DNA from: Pseudo-nitzschia pungens
Lineage: Eukaryota > Bacillariophyta > Bacillariophyceae > Bacillariales > Bacillariaceae
Direction of reading: 5' to 3'
Assembly (NCBI GenBank): GCA_037355855.1
Contig: CM074765.1
Coordinates: 248,001-312,000 of the forward strand
Length of the DNA stretch: 64,000 nucleotides
Made by a program: the position numbers and the translations under genes. A model generated the notes under the pieces. The model did not search any database and was not told the DNA's origin. It was given only the letters and a program-made list of their open reading frames with translations. Numbering within the stretch: the stretch's first letter is position 1; each line of letters starts with the position of its first letter. Below are positions 11,044-23,027 of the stretch, piece by piece.

Positions 11044-12664
11044 TGCGTTTGAAGCTCTAGGACTGCCGCTTTCTTGCGTCTAAGGGAATGTTCCAGTTTT
11101 GGTGTCGTCGTTTTTATTGTCAGGATGACTGAAGAATCCCATTGTTGTAGGTACGAAATTTGCCTTCGTGATTTCTTCGGTGAAGGGTGATGGTGTCTGT
11201 AACCTTACCCGTACCGAGACCATAACAAAATAAGGTTAAGTCTTACTGTGAAACACGTTCTGTACTATTACTAATACCAGAACCGTGAGGTTAGTTGTAA
11301 TATTTATAATACTTGAATGTTATTAATTATCGTTAATACTGACAATGATTCGCAATAGCCTCTAAATACAATATCATCGGTACAACATCATCCAAAGAAA
11401 GGTCTTAGGAGATTGGTTGGTTTTTGTTCTGGAAGATGTTCTTACTTCTGTTATTTTAAAACAACTTAAAATAGTATATTACTCGACACATGATGAAATG
11501 TCAAGGTATTGTACAGATATTGTATTCCCGGCCGAAAGCAATTATACATTTCCATGACAATACAAAAATGTTTTGTCAAGAGACATGAGGCCCAGAAGAT
11601 TACGGTATGGAATATAGAAGCAATCTTAATTAGTCCCCAAAGCACTAACATATTATTTCAAACGCGCCAGTAGTGACTTACCAATGAGGAAGTTCAAAAA
11701 AATGCCGAAAAAACTCCGAAAGATCATCCATCATGCTGGGCAAGTAGTAACCTTAACCTTAGTTCGTAACCTTACCAGTACAAGTTCTGAGTCCTCAGGG
11801 CAAGAGAATTATCTCATCGGAAAGCGGAGGTCAATTACTTACGAGTAAGGCTTATCATGACCAGACCAAGAACAAAACAACAATGACGCACATCCGAGAT
11901 CCCAGGCATCTTACTACTAATAGTACTAGTACGAAACAAACCAAGTACGTCACTGTACTAGACATTGATCGCTATCGTCCCCAGGTATAGTAACGAGTTC
12001 GGCTACTACTATTCTTACGAGTATCATGACCAGACCAAGAACAAAACAACAATGACGCACATCCGAGATCCCTGGCATCTTACTACTAATAGTAGTAGTA
12101 GTACGAAACAAACCAAGTACGTCACTGTACTACACATTGATCGCTATCGTCCCCAGGTATAGTAACGAGTTCGGCTACTACTGTTATTTGTCATCTTGCG
12201 GGAGGAGGGGCCTGTGCTCAAAACATACAGTGATAGATGCAGTTCTCAAGGCAAAAAGATGATTGGGAAGCAAAATCTAGAATAGATCGTAATCTTACTC
12301 GTACCGATAGTGACTTGCAAACGAAAAAGTTCAAAGTTTTGTTCCAAATTATTTCGGTCCTGGTTTTTTACGAATTGCCATAATATTATACAGTGCGACA
12401 CAACACAAGAAAGACTTTTGCAACAATGAAAGCAACAACGTAGATGAACGATTACTGTAGGATTTGCTGAGATGGTTGAAATATGGGTTAACAGAAGTGT
12501 TACACTTTATTGGATTCTATCTTTTGCAAAATATGAGCCAGGTATTCTCCTCCAATAATCCCGACCTTTCGGCCGCAAATCACTCCACAACCTCTCCCTG
12601 TCACGGTAAAGCATATGTAACGCATCGACTGAAGAAATACATGAGGCAATATCGTAGTGCCCAA
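11044..12664. other. Intergenic region with a tandem duplication
   Basis: Contains palindromic words (GTAACCTTACC near 11770, CTTACTCGTACC near 12297) and the duplicated block described separately. No gene supported. Confidence 0.5.
11854..12182. repeat. Two-copy tandem duplication, period 169 nt
   Basis: Copy 1 is 11854-12010 and copy 2 is 12023-12182. They differ by only a few substitutions and one 3-nt step in a TAGTAG run, so the duplication is recent. Both copies carry CGAGATCCC and the 3' block GGTATAGTAACGAGTTCGGC. Confidence 0.92.
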
Positions 12665-13988
12665 CTAGTTGAATGGATTGATAGCCTCGCGAGCGCCAGA
12701 AGTATACGTCGCCGACATATCGCCATCGTTCAATCTTTCGAGCAGACGAGAACATGCGTTTCCAACTTCTTTTCCGAGAGCCACACCAGCCACTCCACTA
12801 TCCAAGAAATGCACACCTCCATAAACACGGCTCAAAGGGAGTTCTTCGATCCACGCGTTCAAGTTTTCGTATTCAAGCGTCACATCCTCTGATGGGCCAT
12901 CGGTCCAATAGAACTTAGAGGCCGGCACGGTGAATGTCAATCGACCTGTTTTCTTGGAAGCCTCGTCTACTCCGAATGTGTCCAGGAACCAGTTATCAGC
13001 AGCTTTTGCAAAAGCTGAATAAATGGTGGAACTTCCACTTGGATATTCGGGATGGTCGCCAGAGGGAATCATTGGCTCGAAGCTTGACGCGTCGGGGTGG
13101 GCGGCCGCAAATTCGGGATTCGTCGCTGCAAGGTGACGGATAATACTTTTTGGACGGCCAGCGAGATAGGTGCGCTTGTAGCGCCATGCGACATGAGTTG
13201 CAGCATACTCTGCACATCCACTGGTCACCGTACTGAATTTGTCATAAAGCATAGGATACTCGTCAGGAGAAGTAAGATTCTTGAGAAGAGGGACATAGGC
13301 CCAGATTAAAAAGATGCTACCGGTGATCTTGTTGTTGGAGAGTTCGGCCACAGCCTTTTCATAATCCCCAATGCTGGACTGAATAGAGAGGAACTCTTCG
13401 GCTTTCTGAATATAAGCATCTTCAGAAGTATCAAGGAGAGGGACTGAGAAATTTTGGGCGATGAAATCTGCCTCATTTTCGTAGAGGAAAGAAAAGATGC
13501 CAAGACTGGGAGATACGAATGTCTGTTTGGTAACAATGCCGTTGCGGATGCCTTGAAAACGATTTGATCCAGCGTAGGTAGGCTTCCAGTTGTACCAATC
13601 TTGATTGGAATGATATTGATCAATGCGCTCCAAACCTTCAACGTCAACGAAGTCCGAGGCCCTTTTCAGGCCATCGTTGTCATGCATCCACTGTGTCACG
13701 CGCATTCCAACCACATTTCCAAGTCCAGCTGGTGTCATGTGATCCACAGTGTCGTCGTGTGGGTCAAGGCCGACTGCAATCATAAAAGTGTCAATGTTCT
13801 GGACCTCTCCAAGAGGATATACCCATCCATTGGTAATCTTGTGAACATAGCCTTCCGCGTAGCGTTCACCGTACCAACGTGCAACAGTGAGTTCTTCTGA
13901 ATTGTAGGGGCGACGCTCGACATCAGAAAATAGATCATGCCACAAACCAATCTTCTTGGCATGGAAGAATGCCTCTATCTGATCGTAG
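12665..13988 (-). CDS. Vanadium-dependent haloperoxidase-like (PAP2 superfamily), last exon
   Basis: About 440 residues are encoded by this exon. Its acceptor (CACATCACAG before 13988) is preceded by a perfect TACTAAC branch point about 40 nt upstream, so a 5' exon exists. A candidate ends at 14133 (CTCTCGAG before GTATTC), with an ATG at 14224, giving a 144-nt intron; that exon is unproven. The core has features of the haloperoxidase/PAP2 fold: WRYKRTYLAGRP (Lys and Arg that bind vanadate or phosphate), DHPEYPSGSSTIY, and SRVYGGVHFLDS with the vanadate-coordinating His. The usual PSGH acid-base His is Ser here. It may oxidise halide, act as a phosphatase, or be inactive. A secretory leader, if any, would be in the missing 5' exon. 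Confidence 0.8.
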
Positions 13989-15223
13989 CTGTGATGTGTG
14001 GAATGTTCGTTAGGTATACACGTCGTTAGTAGTATCCTGGAATGCCAAACATAAGAGAATGAAGATTGGCATACGCTTTTACATGACGACACCACAAACA
14101 AAAATCACGTACATCATCAATCGAAGGAATACCTCGAGAGCGATGGGCGTTGCATCGCATTGGTCAGGGAAACGATAAAAAGGCGCATATGGGCATGTGC
14201 CAAAAATTCATGTGTAAACTTCATTGAGTATTTGCAACAACAAGAGCACCTCTGAAGTCTATAGAACCATATACCTATGGAAAGAGGAGAGTGAGAGCTT
14301 TCTAACAAGCCATTACTTGTTGCTATTGGATGCATACTTTAGAAGTTATGGTTGATGAAAAAAATGCGCATATCTGCAGTTTTAGAACCCCGCCGCGACT
14401 AAACGATAAGTAAGTACGAAGTAATTACGAAACCATTCGTTCCGTGATCCACCTAAGTATCTACGAAGTACTTAATTACCTACAAACCGACGGACCATAC
14501 TTCTTGTAAGGTAATTACTCGTATCCAAACATTGGAGTTTTGTTGAAAAGGTGCGCGTTCGGGAAAGTCACAACGCGCGCGGGCCGAGCCAAAACCAGTC
14601 ACCGTTTTGCAATACCTAAGCCAATCGCACTCGCACGAGCAAAACTTGTCGCACAAGGCACAAAAGCAAGACCCACTCGTTACTCGTACGGGACACAACG
14701 CTAGTATTCATAGCGGGGGCGTGACGAATTGGTGTCACACGGTTGTTGCAACGATGCTCTGCCGTATTGCTGTGTTCAGCATCAGCAGTTCGCATTGCAC
14801 AGCATCATTACCCATTGCCGGTACAAGTACCGATTTGGCAGACAAACGTTCATTGATTTCGACGAGCACCGATCGATTGATTCATTCCGAGTTGATTCCG
14901 AGTACAAGTACGAGTACAAGTACAAGTCCGAGCACGACACGACAAGCCGAAAGGCAGCGACCAAAGAACGGTAGATCCTCCGAGCCCACGAACCGCGAAA
15001 CCTACCGATCGATCCATACTTCCACCCATCACGATCATTGAAGAAGCTGTGGAGCGAACACGCAAGCGAGCGAGCGAAAAAGCGACCAATTGAATCCAAT
15101 AAAGTCGAGTCCAATTGAGTCGATTCCAATCGAGTCGAGTCTAGTCGAAGTTCTCGAGGTTCTCTACACACGGCAATCCGGAACGAACGAACAACACACA
15201 AAAAATCAAATAAAATTGCCGCT
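13989..15223. other. Intergenic / candidate 5' exon of the haloperoxidase and leader of the next gene
   Basis: 13989-14132 is probably intron and 14133-14224 a possible first exon of the haloperoxidase-like gene. The remainder includes GAGTACAAGTAC and GAGTC-type simple repeats near 14895-15140 upstream of the 15224 gene. Confidence 0.4.
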
Positions 15224-15712
15224 ATGAGGGGCCGCTCGTGGCTTTCGTCGGGGTTCCTCCTGTGGTGGACGATGCATACGCAAAAAATGCTACTGCTACT
15301 GCTAATGCCAATGCTAATGCTAATGCCGATGACAACAACGATCACGAAGAGCGCCGGGGTTGCCGCCGAAGCTCAAAAAGTCCGTCCCTTGCCACCGCGC
15401 AAGCATTACTACCCCACCAAGGACGGAAGGGGGAGGGCGACCCGTGGTCGGACCGTCCGCGTCGTCCATCGAACCGGTGGCACGACGTCGAGGAGGACAC
15501 TGGTTGCGGTGGGCAACGCCGGCGGCGAAGAACGGCGGAAGGCTGCGAGGGGCGACTCGGAACCGCGGCGGCTCCGCAAGCGGGAGCTGCCGAACGACAG
15601 CGGCGGGAGCCGCGCGAGCAGCGGTGTCGTCGTTTCTCTCAAGGTAGCAGTACCTACTTCCAACGCCAAGACCAACGCCAACGCCAACGCCAACGCCAAC
15701 GCCAGCAACTAA
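15224..15712 (+). CDS. Possible small secreted basic protein
   Basis: 162 residues from the ATG at 15224. A Met/Leu-rich hydrophobic leader (MLLLLLMPMLMLMPM) lies near the N-terminus and is followed by a basic Arg/Gly-rich region and an Asn-Ala repeat tail. In this frame third codon positions are strongly C/G over 15370-15640, as in neighbouring genes, which is the main support. The bases CTCAAG followed by GTAGCAG at about 15647 could be a splice donor, so the Asn-Ala tail may be intronic and a further exon may exist. No family recognised. A minus-strand frame over the same area looks less coding-like. Confidence 0.4.
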   Translation: MRGRSWLSSGFLLWWTMHTQKMLLLLLMPMLMLMPMTTTITKSAGVAAEAQKVRPLPPRKHYYPTKDGRGRATRGRTVRVVHRTGGTTSRRTLVAVGNAGGEERRKAARGDSEPRRLRKRELPNDSGGSRASSGVVVSLKVAVPTSNAKTNANANANANASN

Positions 15713-17096
15713 CAACGGGTTTCCTACGATCCCAATCCAATCCGCAATCGTCGGGTAGGGGGGAGAAGAATGGGAGTGGTGGAAGATGGGACGGTATTGT
15801 CTTTGCCCGGAAACAGAGAGTGTACCAACGAAATCAGCAACTAGCAAAGCAACAAACAAGAAAACAACACAGGCGACTGAAACGGAACGGTCTATTGGTA
15901 CTGCATGGGATTCCTCCATCCCCGACATCGAGTGTACGAACAATCCTCGATTTCATCCCGGAGAGAACGAGGCCGATTGCTACCCACGGATGACGGAGCC
16001 GACACGAAACGAAACGAAACAAAACGAAACAAAACAAAACAAAACGAAACAAAACAAAACAAAACGAAACGAAACGAAACGAAACGAAACGAACCACGGT
16101 CCATTGTCTCAAAATAGCGATATAGAAGTAACTCTCAATTAAAAGGAAAAATAAAATCATCCGGAGAAGAACGCAATGGATCGGAACCAAACCAAACCAA
16201 ACCAAACACCATTCTCTCGATCGATGCTTTGCTACTTGGGTAGTCTGTCAGTTTTGTTCGGAGAGGAAACTAACAACCAACACAATCCATGTGACCCGTG
16301 TGCAGAGTAACTTACCCATGGTGGAATTCCTCGCAGCACGGGATCGAATCCGAAGGAACGGATCAACAACAATCGTTCGCCATTCTATCATTCGTTGTGA
16401 ACTGAGTGACTGAGTGAGTGCGCAAGTGAGTGAATCGGCCCTTTCGCGTATGTTACGGGCGATACCGTTTTCCCGTGCCGGCACCGTTGTTGCGACGACT
16501 CTTTGTCTGCCGGGGGTATTCGGTGCGAAGGAATGAATCGTTGGCACGAGCGCATCCGTGCGTGCGTGCGTGCGTGCGTGCGTAGATACCCAACAGTGTA
16601 CGTTCGTTGGATTCGGCAACGGGTTGGTTTCGGAACCAAGGGAGATCGAGCGAGTTTGGTCGTGGAAATCAGCAGTTGGCAAAGCAATACGTTTGTGTGC
16701 ATCGGTTATAGAATATTAATAATATGCAGAATTATAGTAGTATGTACATGGCTTTCGTTTTTTGTGAAGGTGATGGTGCTGCATCGTTGCAGAGATTTCC
16801 TCGAATGTCTAAAATATAATGTAAGTTGAATGAAGTGTGTGTTGGCATAGCACAATGAAGTGCAGTTCGATGGAGTAACGTGCAGTGCCGTTTGTGCTGT
16901 ATCGTCTAAGTCTAAATAAACTGTGAGTGTTTGGGGATATGGAGAAATGGAAGGAAGGATGGAAGGAGGGGTTTCGAAACAATGCGAAACAAAGCGGATG
17001 CAAGGAATGAAATGAAATGGAATGGAATGGAATCAAATCAAATCGAATCGAATGGAACGGAACGGAAGAAAAGACAGCAACGCCGGTGCTGCTGCT
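15713..17096. other. Intergenic region rich in simple repeats
   Basis: Holds GAAAC/CAAAA repeats (16005-16092), a TGCG run (about 16558-16583), and GGAATG/GAATC pentamers (about 16960-17065). A 28-codon frame at 16451 with a leader-like sequence was seen but is too short to call. Confidence 0.5.
16005..16092. repeat. Pentameric ACGAA/ACAAA microsatellite
   Basis: Uninterrupted 5-nt units switching between GAAAC and AAAAC types. It creates meaningless Lys/Asn/Thr or Phe/Val/Ser reading frames on both strands. Confidence 0.9.
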
Positions 17097-17675
17097 TCAC
17101 CAAAAGACTCGCTGTGGCGAGGAGGGAGAAGCCGACGCCGACGTCGACGTCGATGACAAAGACAAAGACGACCCCAACCCGGTTCCCATCCAGGCGTCGT
17201 CCAGCCGCACCACCAAGAGGATCAGCGCGTGCCAAAACCGCAGCGCCGTTTCTCGCAATGTGATGGCGTCGTCGCCACCGGCAATGACGTTCCCGTGCGA
17301 GCCTCGTTCTCCGCTGCTGCTGCGGTTGCGGTTCGTCTCGTGCGTTTCCTCCTCAGAAATGGTGTGCAGCGAGGGCTGCCATCCGAGGACCGTCCCATTC
17401 TTGCGGTTCGAAACGACAAAGGCGTGGGAGTTTCGCCGCGGTGCCTTGTTGGTGCTTGCGATCGTGCTTGCGTTCGTGCCGGTGCCGAGCCGAGCCGCAA
17501 TCCACACGCCGTAGCGGAGCACGGCCACCAGGAGGAGCAGCGGAACCTTTCCCAGCAAGATCGTGGAAGCCGCCAGAAACGAGCCGCGGTCCGTGTCCCC
17601 AACGGTTTCGGGGTTGGCAGCGGCAGCGGCGGCAGCAGCAGCGCGGTCGCATTCGAGCTGGTGATCAAAGGCCAT
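17097..17675 (-). CDS. Hypothetical protein with two hydrophobic segments
   Basis: 192 residues from the ATG at 17675. A run of nine Ala (about 12-20) precedes a hydrophobic segment (about 33-60, with TILLGKVPLLLLVAVLRYG). A polar central part contains WQPSLHTISEEE, and a second hydrophobic stretch (FWHALILLVV) lies near 148-160. The tail is a Ser/Thr repeat. I place the start at 17675 because upstream codons are only TCGAAG-type simple repeats. No family recognised; likely a membrane protein. C/G-ending codons dominate, as in neighbouring genes. Confidence 0.5.
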   Translation of the reverse strand: MAFDHQLECDRAAAAAAAAANPETVGDTDRGSFLAASTILLGKVPLLLLVAVLRYGVWIAARLGTGTNASTIASTNKAPRRNSHAFVVSNRKNGTVLGWQPSLHTISEEETHETNRNRSSSGERGSHGNVIAGGDDAITLRETALRFWHALILLVVRLDDAWMGTGLGSSLSLSSTSTSASASPSSPQRVFW

Positions 17676-17760
17676 GGTTGTGAGAAATCTTGGTGCTTGT
17701 TGGATGTGGTGGATGGCTGGAATGGAATGGAGTGGAATGGAATGGAGTGGGAGTTGGGTT

Positions 17761-17817
17761 TCGATTTGGATTTCGACTTCGACTTCGACTTCGATTTCGA
17801 CTTCGACTTCGATTTGG
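17761..17817. repeat. TTCGAC hexanucleotide repeat
   Basis: Tandem TTCGAC/TTCGAT units, just upstream of the 17675 start codon, so probably in the promoter or 5' leader of that gene. Confidence 0.85.
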
Positions 17818-19470
17818 AACGCAGAGTCCTTGGGATAGTCGTTTGCTCTGGGCTTGGCAATCGTTTTGTTCCTGTTGCATTTCCAGCGTGCCACAAGATT
17901 GGGAACGATGGAATTGATTGATGGGTTGGATCCGAAATGAATGAATGAATCGTTCTATCGTTCCGGTGGAGGAAGGGAGGGAGGAATTAATGTTGTTGTG
18001 CGAAGAAATCTTTGTCACCGTTCGGACCGTTAGTGGTGATAATTATGGTGATGTACGAAATCCACTACGTAGTTGGGTGATGGATACAATCTGTATTCTT
18101 TTGTATGTATCGTATCGTATCGTACGAACTACTACGTGTACTACTTTATCAAACACTGGCTTATTCGTTCGTTCATGAGAGCGGCTCGTGCTTTTTTTTA
18201 GTTTGGTGAAGAGACACAAAATACGAAGTAGGAATAGTCTTAATTACCGTTGTAAGGCCTAAAAGGAACCTTACAAAACACACAAACCCATCCAGCCAAC
18301 TGTTTTGCGAGCATCGAAACTGGCATTGCGTCTGGTGAGGAAGGAAGGAAGGAAGGAATCATCCCGGCGAAAGACGATCCGCAGTTGCTTAAATGCCTGT
18401 CTCATTCTCGGTATGTTACAAAGTTTTTGAAAAAGCGTTCCATTGATTTTGATTGATTGATTCTCCCCAATCAGGTCTCGAAATCAATCAATCAAAATTC
18501 ATTCGTATTCGCGTATCTCAGTTCTCATTGGTGGGTTCTTGTCGGTCTCCTTCTTTGTAACGCATACGTCATTTGGATTTATAATTCCTCGTTCTCAGAA
18601 TCGCCAAAAACAATCGGGAGTTCGGCGATGGCAAAGACACGTCGCCTATTGACGATTCTTCCGGGTTGCCCATTTGGCGTCATAAATATATTGCCCTGAT
18701 TCATTGGCGAATCATAATCGTTGGTAACCAACTGGGAACGCCAATGGAATGTGCTTTGGAGACCGAAAACGTCGCTCTTCCTGTTGTCGTCGGTCGGAGT
18801 CTCGTCGATCGTCTTCATCATCATCTGGAACATGACGTCACGTATCTATACCCCTTTGCCATTGGCGAATCACACCGGTTGGTTCGTGTCAAAGCAAGAC
18901 TATACTACAAAAATACCGGTAACAGGTAATTACAGGTAGGTTACAGTACAGTTCCCGCCGATACGACCTAATTCTGCTACGACACAACGAAGACGGTAGC
19001 CTTACGACTTAAAAAAAAGATATCATGTCTCAACACCATGATTGAGACTGACTTTAGGAGTCATAAGTAAATCTTACTGGTACCAGAGCGGCAGGTCATG
19101 ACATCCGATTCGTTACCCGATGAGTTCGTACGGTAAGATCTTACATATCAGTAGGTAATTACCGACAGTGAACGTTTCACAAAGACTCGGCACCCAATAT
19201 CGATTGCGTAAGTCTTAGGTTTCCATTCGTATCGATCCGATAGGGTTCGGTCCGATCCGTTCCGGTCTGTTGTTCGTACACCGGTCCATCCAAAGAAGAA
19301 TCTACGAGTACGGCACCCACCAGCGGGAATCGTGACGAACCTAAATTACACCAAACGGAACGGAACTATGACCATGACCGGCAAGACTTGGATCGAGACG
19401 ACAAACAGGCGCAACTGCCGAAAAACGAGGCAAAGAACATTCGAGCAGCGCATCCTTCCGATATGGCATT

Positions 19471-19530
19471 GTGGGGTGTGATGTGGTGTGGTGTGATGTG
19501 ATGTGATGTGATGTGATGTGGTGTGACATG
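19471..19530. repeat. ATGTG/GTGTG pentanucleotide repeat
   Basis: Imperfect 5-nt repeat in the gene-poor region. On the minus strand it reads as repeated His/Thr/Ser codons, which are not a gene. Confidence 0.85.
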
Positions 19531-22340
19531 ATGTATACGTCCTGAGGAAGGTCGATGCAACTATTCCATGGACGTCCCGCGGCATCGTTGCAACTTTTCC
19601 GGTCGGGTTCGTTCCGTTCGTTAGACTCGACAATCACAACAGCACCAATCGGTAGAGAGATAGAGAGAGACCTGTTGTGGACTGGTCCCGGTCGCTCTAC
19701 AACGCGCTCGGCAAACAAAAAAACACGCCAATGCGAGTCGAGGGGAGGCGTGGCGTGGCGAGGCGAGGCAATATCTATTGCAACGGAGATCGTCTCCACG
19801 GACCGACTGACTCGTTCGCACTCCGGAGCATCCCGAAACGATACCACACACCGCCCATGGGGGATTGGGCTGTAGAGAGGAACGGACAAATCTTTCCTGT
19901 GCAAGCATCCGCAACAACGCCCAGGCCTAGCTTATTTCAGCCGTCCAGGCTTGGTCCGTGTCCTTGGGGCCTATGCGCTGCTGGTTGTGATGATTGGCAG
20001 CATTGCGGAGGTTTTCGAAGTTCTATCGTAAAGTAGGGGTGCTTGAAACTGGTACCGGTACGTACGTACAATCATACAGTAATACAGTAATACTGTAGTA
20101 AATTAATAACACGAAGTACGTACATGTACACGAAAGTTACCCGGTATTTGAATACCGGTAATTACCTTCTTTCAGACAGAAATACTAGTAAAATAACAGT
20201 ACGTACGGGTAATCTTTCGTGTACTTCGAAAAATTTATTTCAGAGCTTGGACTTGTCGTCATTTTCGTGAGCTGGCTCTGTCCAGTGAGACTTTCCATCC
20301 CACCTCGAGACCATCCCATGACTGTACTTTTATAGAATCTCTATTCATGTACTCTCCAAATTTGACTATTTCAAATTTGATATCAACATAACCTGTGATG
20401 ACAAACTGAAGCACGGTTGGATAACGCGAGAAGATCGTTGTCCTTCTGCTCCGGCAAAGGCAATGTGGCGAAGAGCCGCGTCGAGACCCACGGTTTCCGA
20501 TGCCTATCCCTGCACTTTGAACAGGCCCCCCCTTTCCCCCAAACACCCTTCGTACCTCCTTAGGAACGTCAGGTTAACTGCTACTCGTACCTCAGTTCCA
20601 AACTGGCCGAAGACCTTTGTCCACGATAACTATTACAGCATGCGTTTTTTCTATGAAAGGACCAACCCGATGCTTCACTGTTCTAACGCTTTCTAGCTCC
20701 AACCACACTGCTTACAGTACACTTATCGTACGGTACGTACGGTACGGTACGATTTTAAAAATTTGAAAAAAAAATAAAATAAAAAATACTTCTGTTGATT
20801 TTTTTCAATTGAATACCAAGTTTACCACTTCGTAATACCTAATACTGTATGAAGGAGTAGAAATTATCATTATTTTTTGGGATTTTATCATGAAAAAAAT
20901 ATTTATTAATGCGATGACGTGTGGTATTTTCTGCTCATAATTTACTTATAGCTCACCAACATTACTTAGCTGGTAAGGCTTACCGAACGGTATGTACCGG
21001 TACGTACGAAGTACAGTAAACTTACTGTATTTCTTTTCTTGTTCCTTAAAAAAAAGGAGGAACGTGGGAACATGATGTCATACATTCAAAGTATACGTAC
21101 CCACAACCAATCCTCATAGCGAAGAATAGGAAACTTGTACATAATTATTTCAATGATGTTGACAGCCATGTGGATCTTCTAGTACGTGTACATAGTGTGA
21201 CGCAGCAATTTCTTTTGCACTGGCATATTCATTTTTTTACTTCTTTGTAATTGGATGAGCGGTTCAACTTCCGAAAACGTGGACAAAGAAGTTCTTCTTT
21301 AATGCGTACGAACGTGTGATGTGGCCCATCCAAATCCAATGAGCGAAAATTCAACCGACACAAAGATGAGGCAAATTGCGAATCAAATTTTCTGGTCTCG
21401 TGTCCACTTCAATCAAATGCTCCATCCCTCTTTTTATGGCAAATATAGTGCTACCGGGACTTCAAAGACACAGTGGAGGTACAAGAAACACATGGTTCCG
21501 TCTTTCCCGCCGAATGAGAGCCGTTACGTATCCCAAGATATGAGTCTCTTCTGCTCACGATGCGGATAGTCCGATCTGGACTATCCCGATTTTTGGAACT
21601 TCTCCTTTTTCAACATTTCTGACATCATTCCCGGGTGAAACCGCGGGTTCCGCAAAAGCCGAGTCAACAAAAAGAAGCAAACAAAAGGAAGTACGTAGTT
21701 GTTCTATACATTTGAATGTTGTTTTAAGCAACAATGTTGTCGATCCTTTCGCTTCAAGGAGCCTCCCTTGTTGCTTGCGGAGGTGCGTGACAGCAGGTTT
21801 CGCTCTTCGCTCCGGAGAGATAGAAAGTAGAGTATGTCTGTCGACAAGCAACTCTACGCGCTACCTAGTTTCCTTTGATTGTAATCGTGATGTCGACTCT
21901 TGCGAACGGACAATGAAGACGAAAGTAGAAGTATTCTTTCTAATTCGTATATGCTTGTAGTAGTATGTGTAGAAATTATGTAACAATGGAATCACTCTAG
22001 ACTATGGCAATGCAGCGTGTATGGAACACTTTTGTACATGTAATAAGGGACAAGGGACGTAGTATTCAGCCGAATGACATGGTAGCAATTCGAAATGAAT
22101 CGTATGGTCCCGCCCAGAATCGAGGAATGGGTCTCACTCGTTGCCAAACGGCGAACGATTCTTCGTGCGATATGTATCAAGTGCTTTGTAGCAATGTGAT
22201 GTGATGACAAGCGATGGAATGATGCGTTCGTTCGTGCGGTGTGCTTTTGTGTTGTGCTTTTAATGTTGTGATTGTGATTGTGTCCGGGCGTACCTAGCGT
22301 GTTGGGAGAGTTCGTTCGTTTCGCGGAATTCATTCCACGT

Positions 22341-23027
22341 TCAACTCTGAAAAGTGCTCCTCCTGTGCGCAATCGGGGCAAACCGCCGCTTGGGCAAGAG
22401 CCGAATGGCAGAGGGCATCGGGACCGACGCCATCTTGAAGGGGTTCTTGTTTTCCGAGTCCCTCTTGCTGGGTGTCACCAAACTGCGCTTGTTGTTCTTG
22501 CCGGTAGGCTTGGGCTTGGGAAAGTTGATGCGACCGGTGGAGGCCCTTGCCGTTGTTGTGGATGTGCATGAGCATGTGGATGATTCGCAATCGTTTGTCC
22601 TCGGTGGCGTAGCCGGTGGAAGAATCGGGAAGAAAAGCTGGGAGGGGGAATCGTGCTTGGGGAAACGGCCGAGGCGGCGAATCTTGTGGTTGCGCTGAAA
22701 CTCGCTCTGGTGGTTGTTTCCTCGCCTCCTCCTCGGAGACAACGGGGGGGGCGCCGGTAGCGCTCGAGTGGGGCTGCAGGGTGGTACCTCTATAGACGAT
22801 GAGGGAGAGAACAGGAAGAATTGCTCGTGGCAATCGTTGTCTTGTGGGTAGTGGGGAGGAATGTTGTCATCGTTGTTGCTGCCGAAGCTGCCTCTGGGTC
22901 CCTTTTCCCCGGGCGTTGTGTTTTCGTCGTTGTGAGCATCGTCGCAATCGAGAAAAAGAGCGGTAGGTTGGATAAGAACCACACCTTCCATGCTTGCGGG
23001 GCCGTCGTTGGAATTTTGCTTGGTCAT
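22341..23027 (-). CDS. Hypothetical Ser/Pro-rich basic protein
   Basis: 228 residues from the ATG at 23027. An acidic N-terminal third is followed by Pro/Ser-rich segments (SPSSSIEVPPCSPTR, PALPAPPPLSPRRRR appears in similar form) and a basic C-terminal part containing LVTPSKRD and KMASVPMPSAIRLLPKRR. Several SP/TP sites next to Arg or Lys would suit proline-directed kinases. No signal peptide or helix. A second minus-strand frame (22330-22833) is also open and partly convincing, so a frame error or intron cannot be excluded. Function unknown; nuclear location is a guess from the basic clusters. Confidence 0.5.
   Translation of the reverse strand: MTKQNSNDGPASMEGVVLIQPTALFLDCDDAHNDENTTPGEKGPRGSFGSNNDDNIPPHYPQDNDCHEQFFLFSPSSSIEVPPCSPTRALPAPPPLSPRRRRGNNHQSEFQRNHKIRRLGRFPKHDSPSQLFFPILPPATPPRTNDCESSTCSCTSTTTARASTGRINFPKPKPTGKNNKRSLVTPSKRDSENKNPFKMASVPMPSAIRLLPKRRFAPIAHRRSTFQS

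Larger units (their letters stand above)
17676..22340. other. 4.7-kb gene-poor region
   Basis: Simple repeats and palindromic words dominate: GGAATG pentamers 17719-17750, TTCGAC hexamers 17761-17817, GGAA run about 18341-18358, ATGTG repeats 19471-19530, and TACCGGTA/GTACGTAC words near 18911, 20050-20220 and 20730-21020. A minus-strand frame ending at 20259 (RYPTVLQFVITGY, WDGLEVGWKV) may be a gene remnant but is too weak to call. Confidence 0.5.

Noticed and set aside
20259..20546. Minus-strand 95-codon frame with FVITGYVDIKFEIVKFGEY
   Set aside because: Looks somewhat protein-like in its C-terminal half but the N-terminal half is not; perhaps a fragment, not callable.
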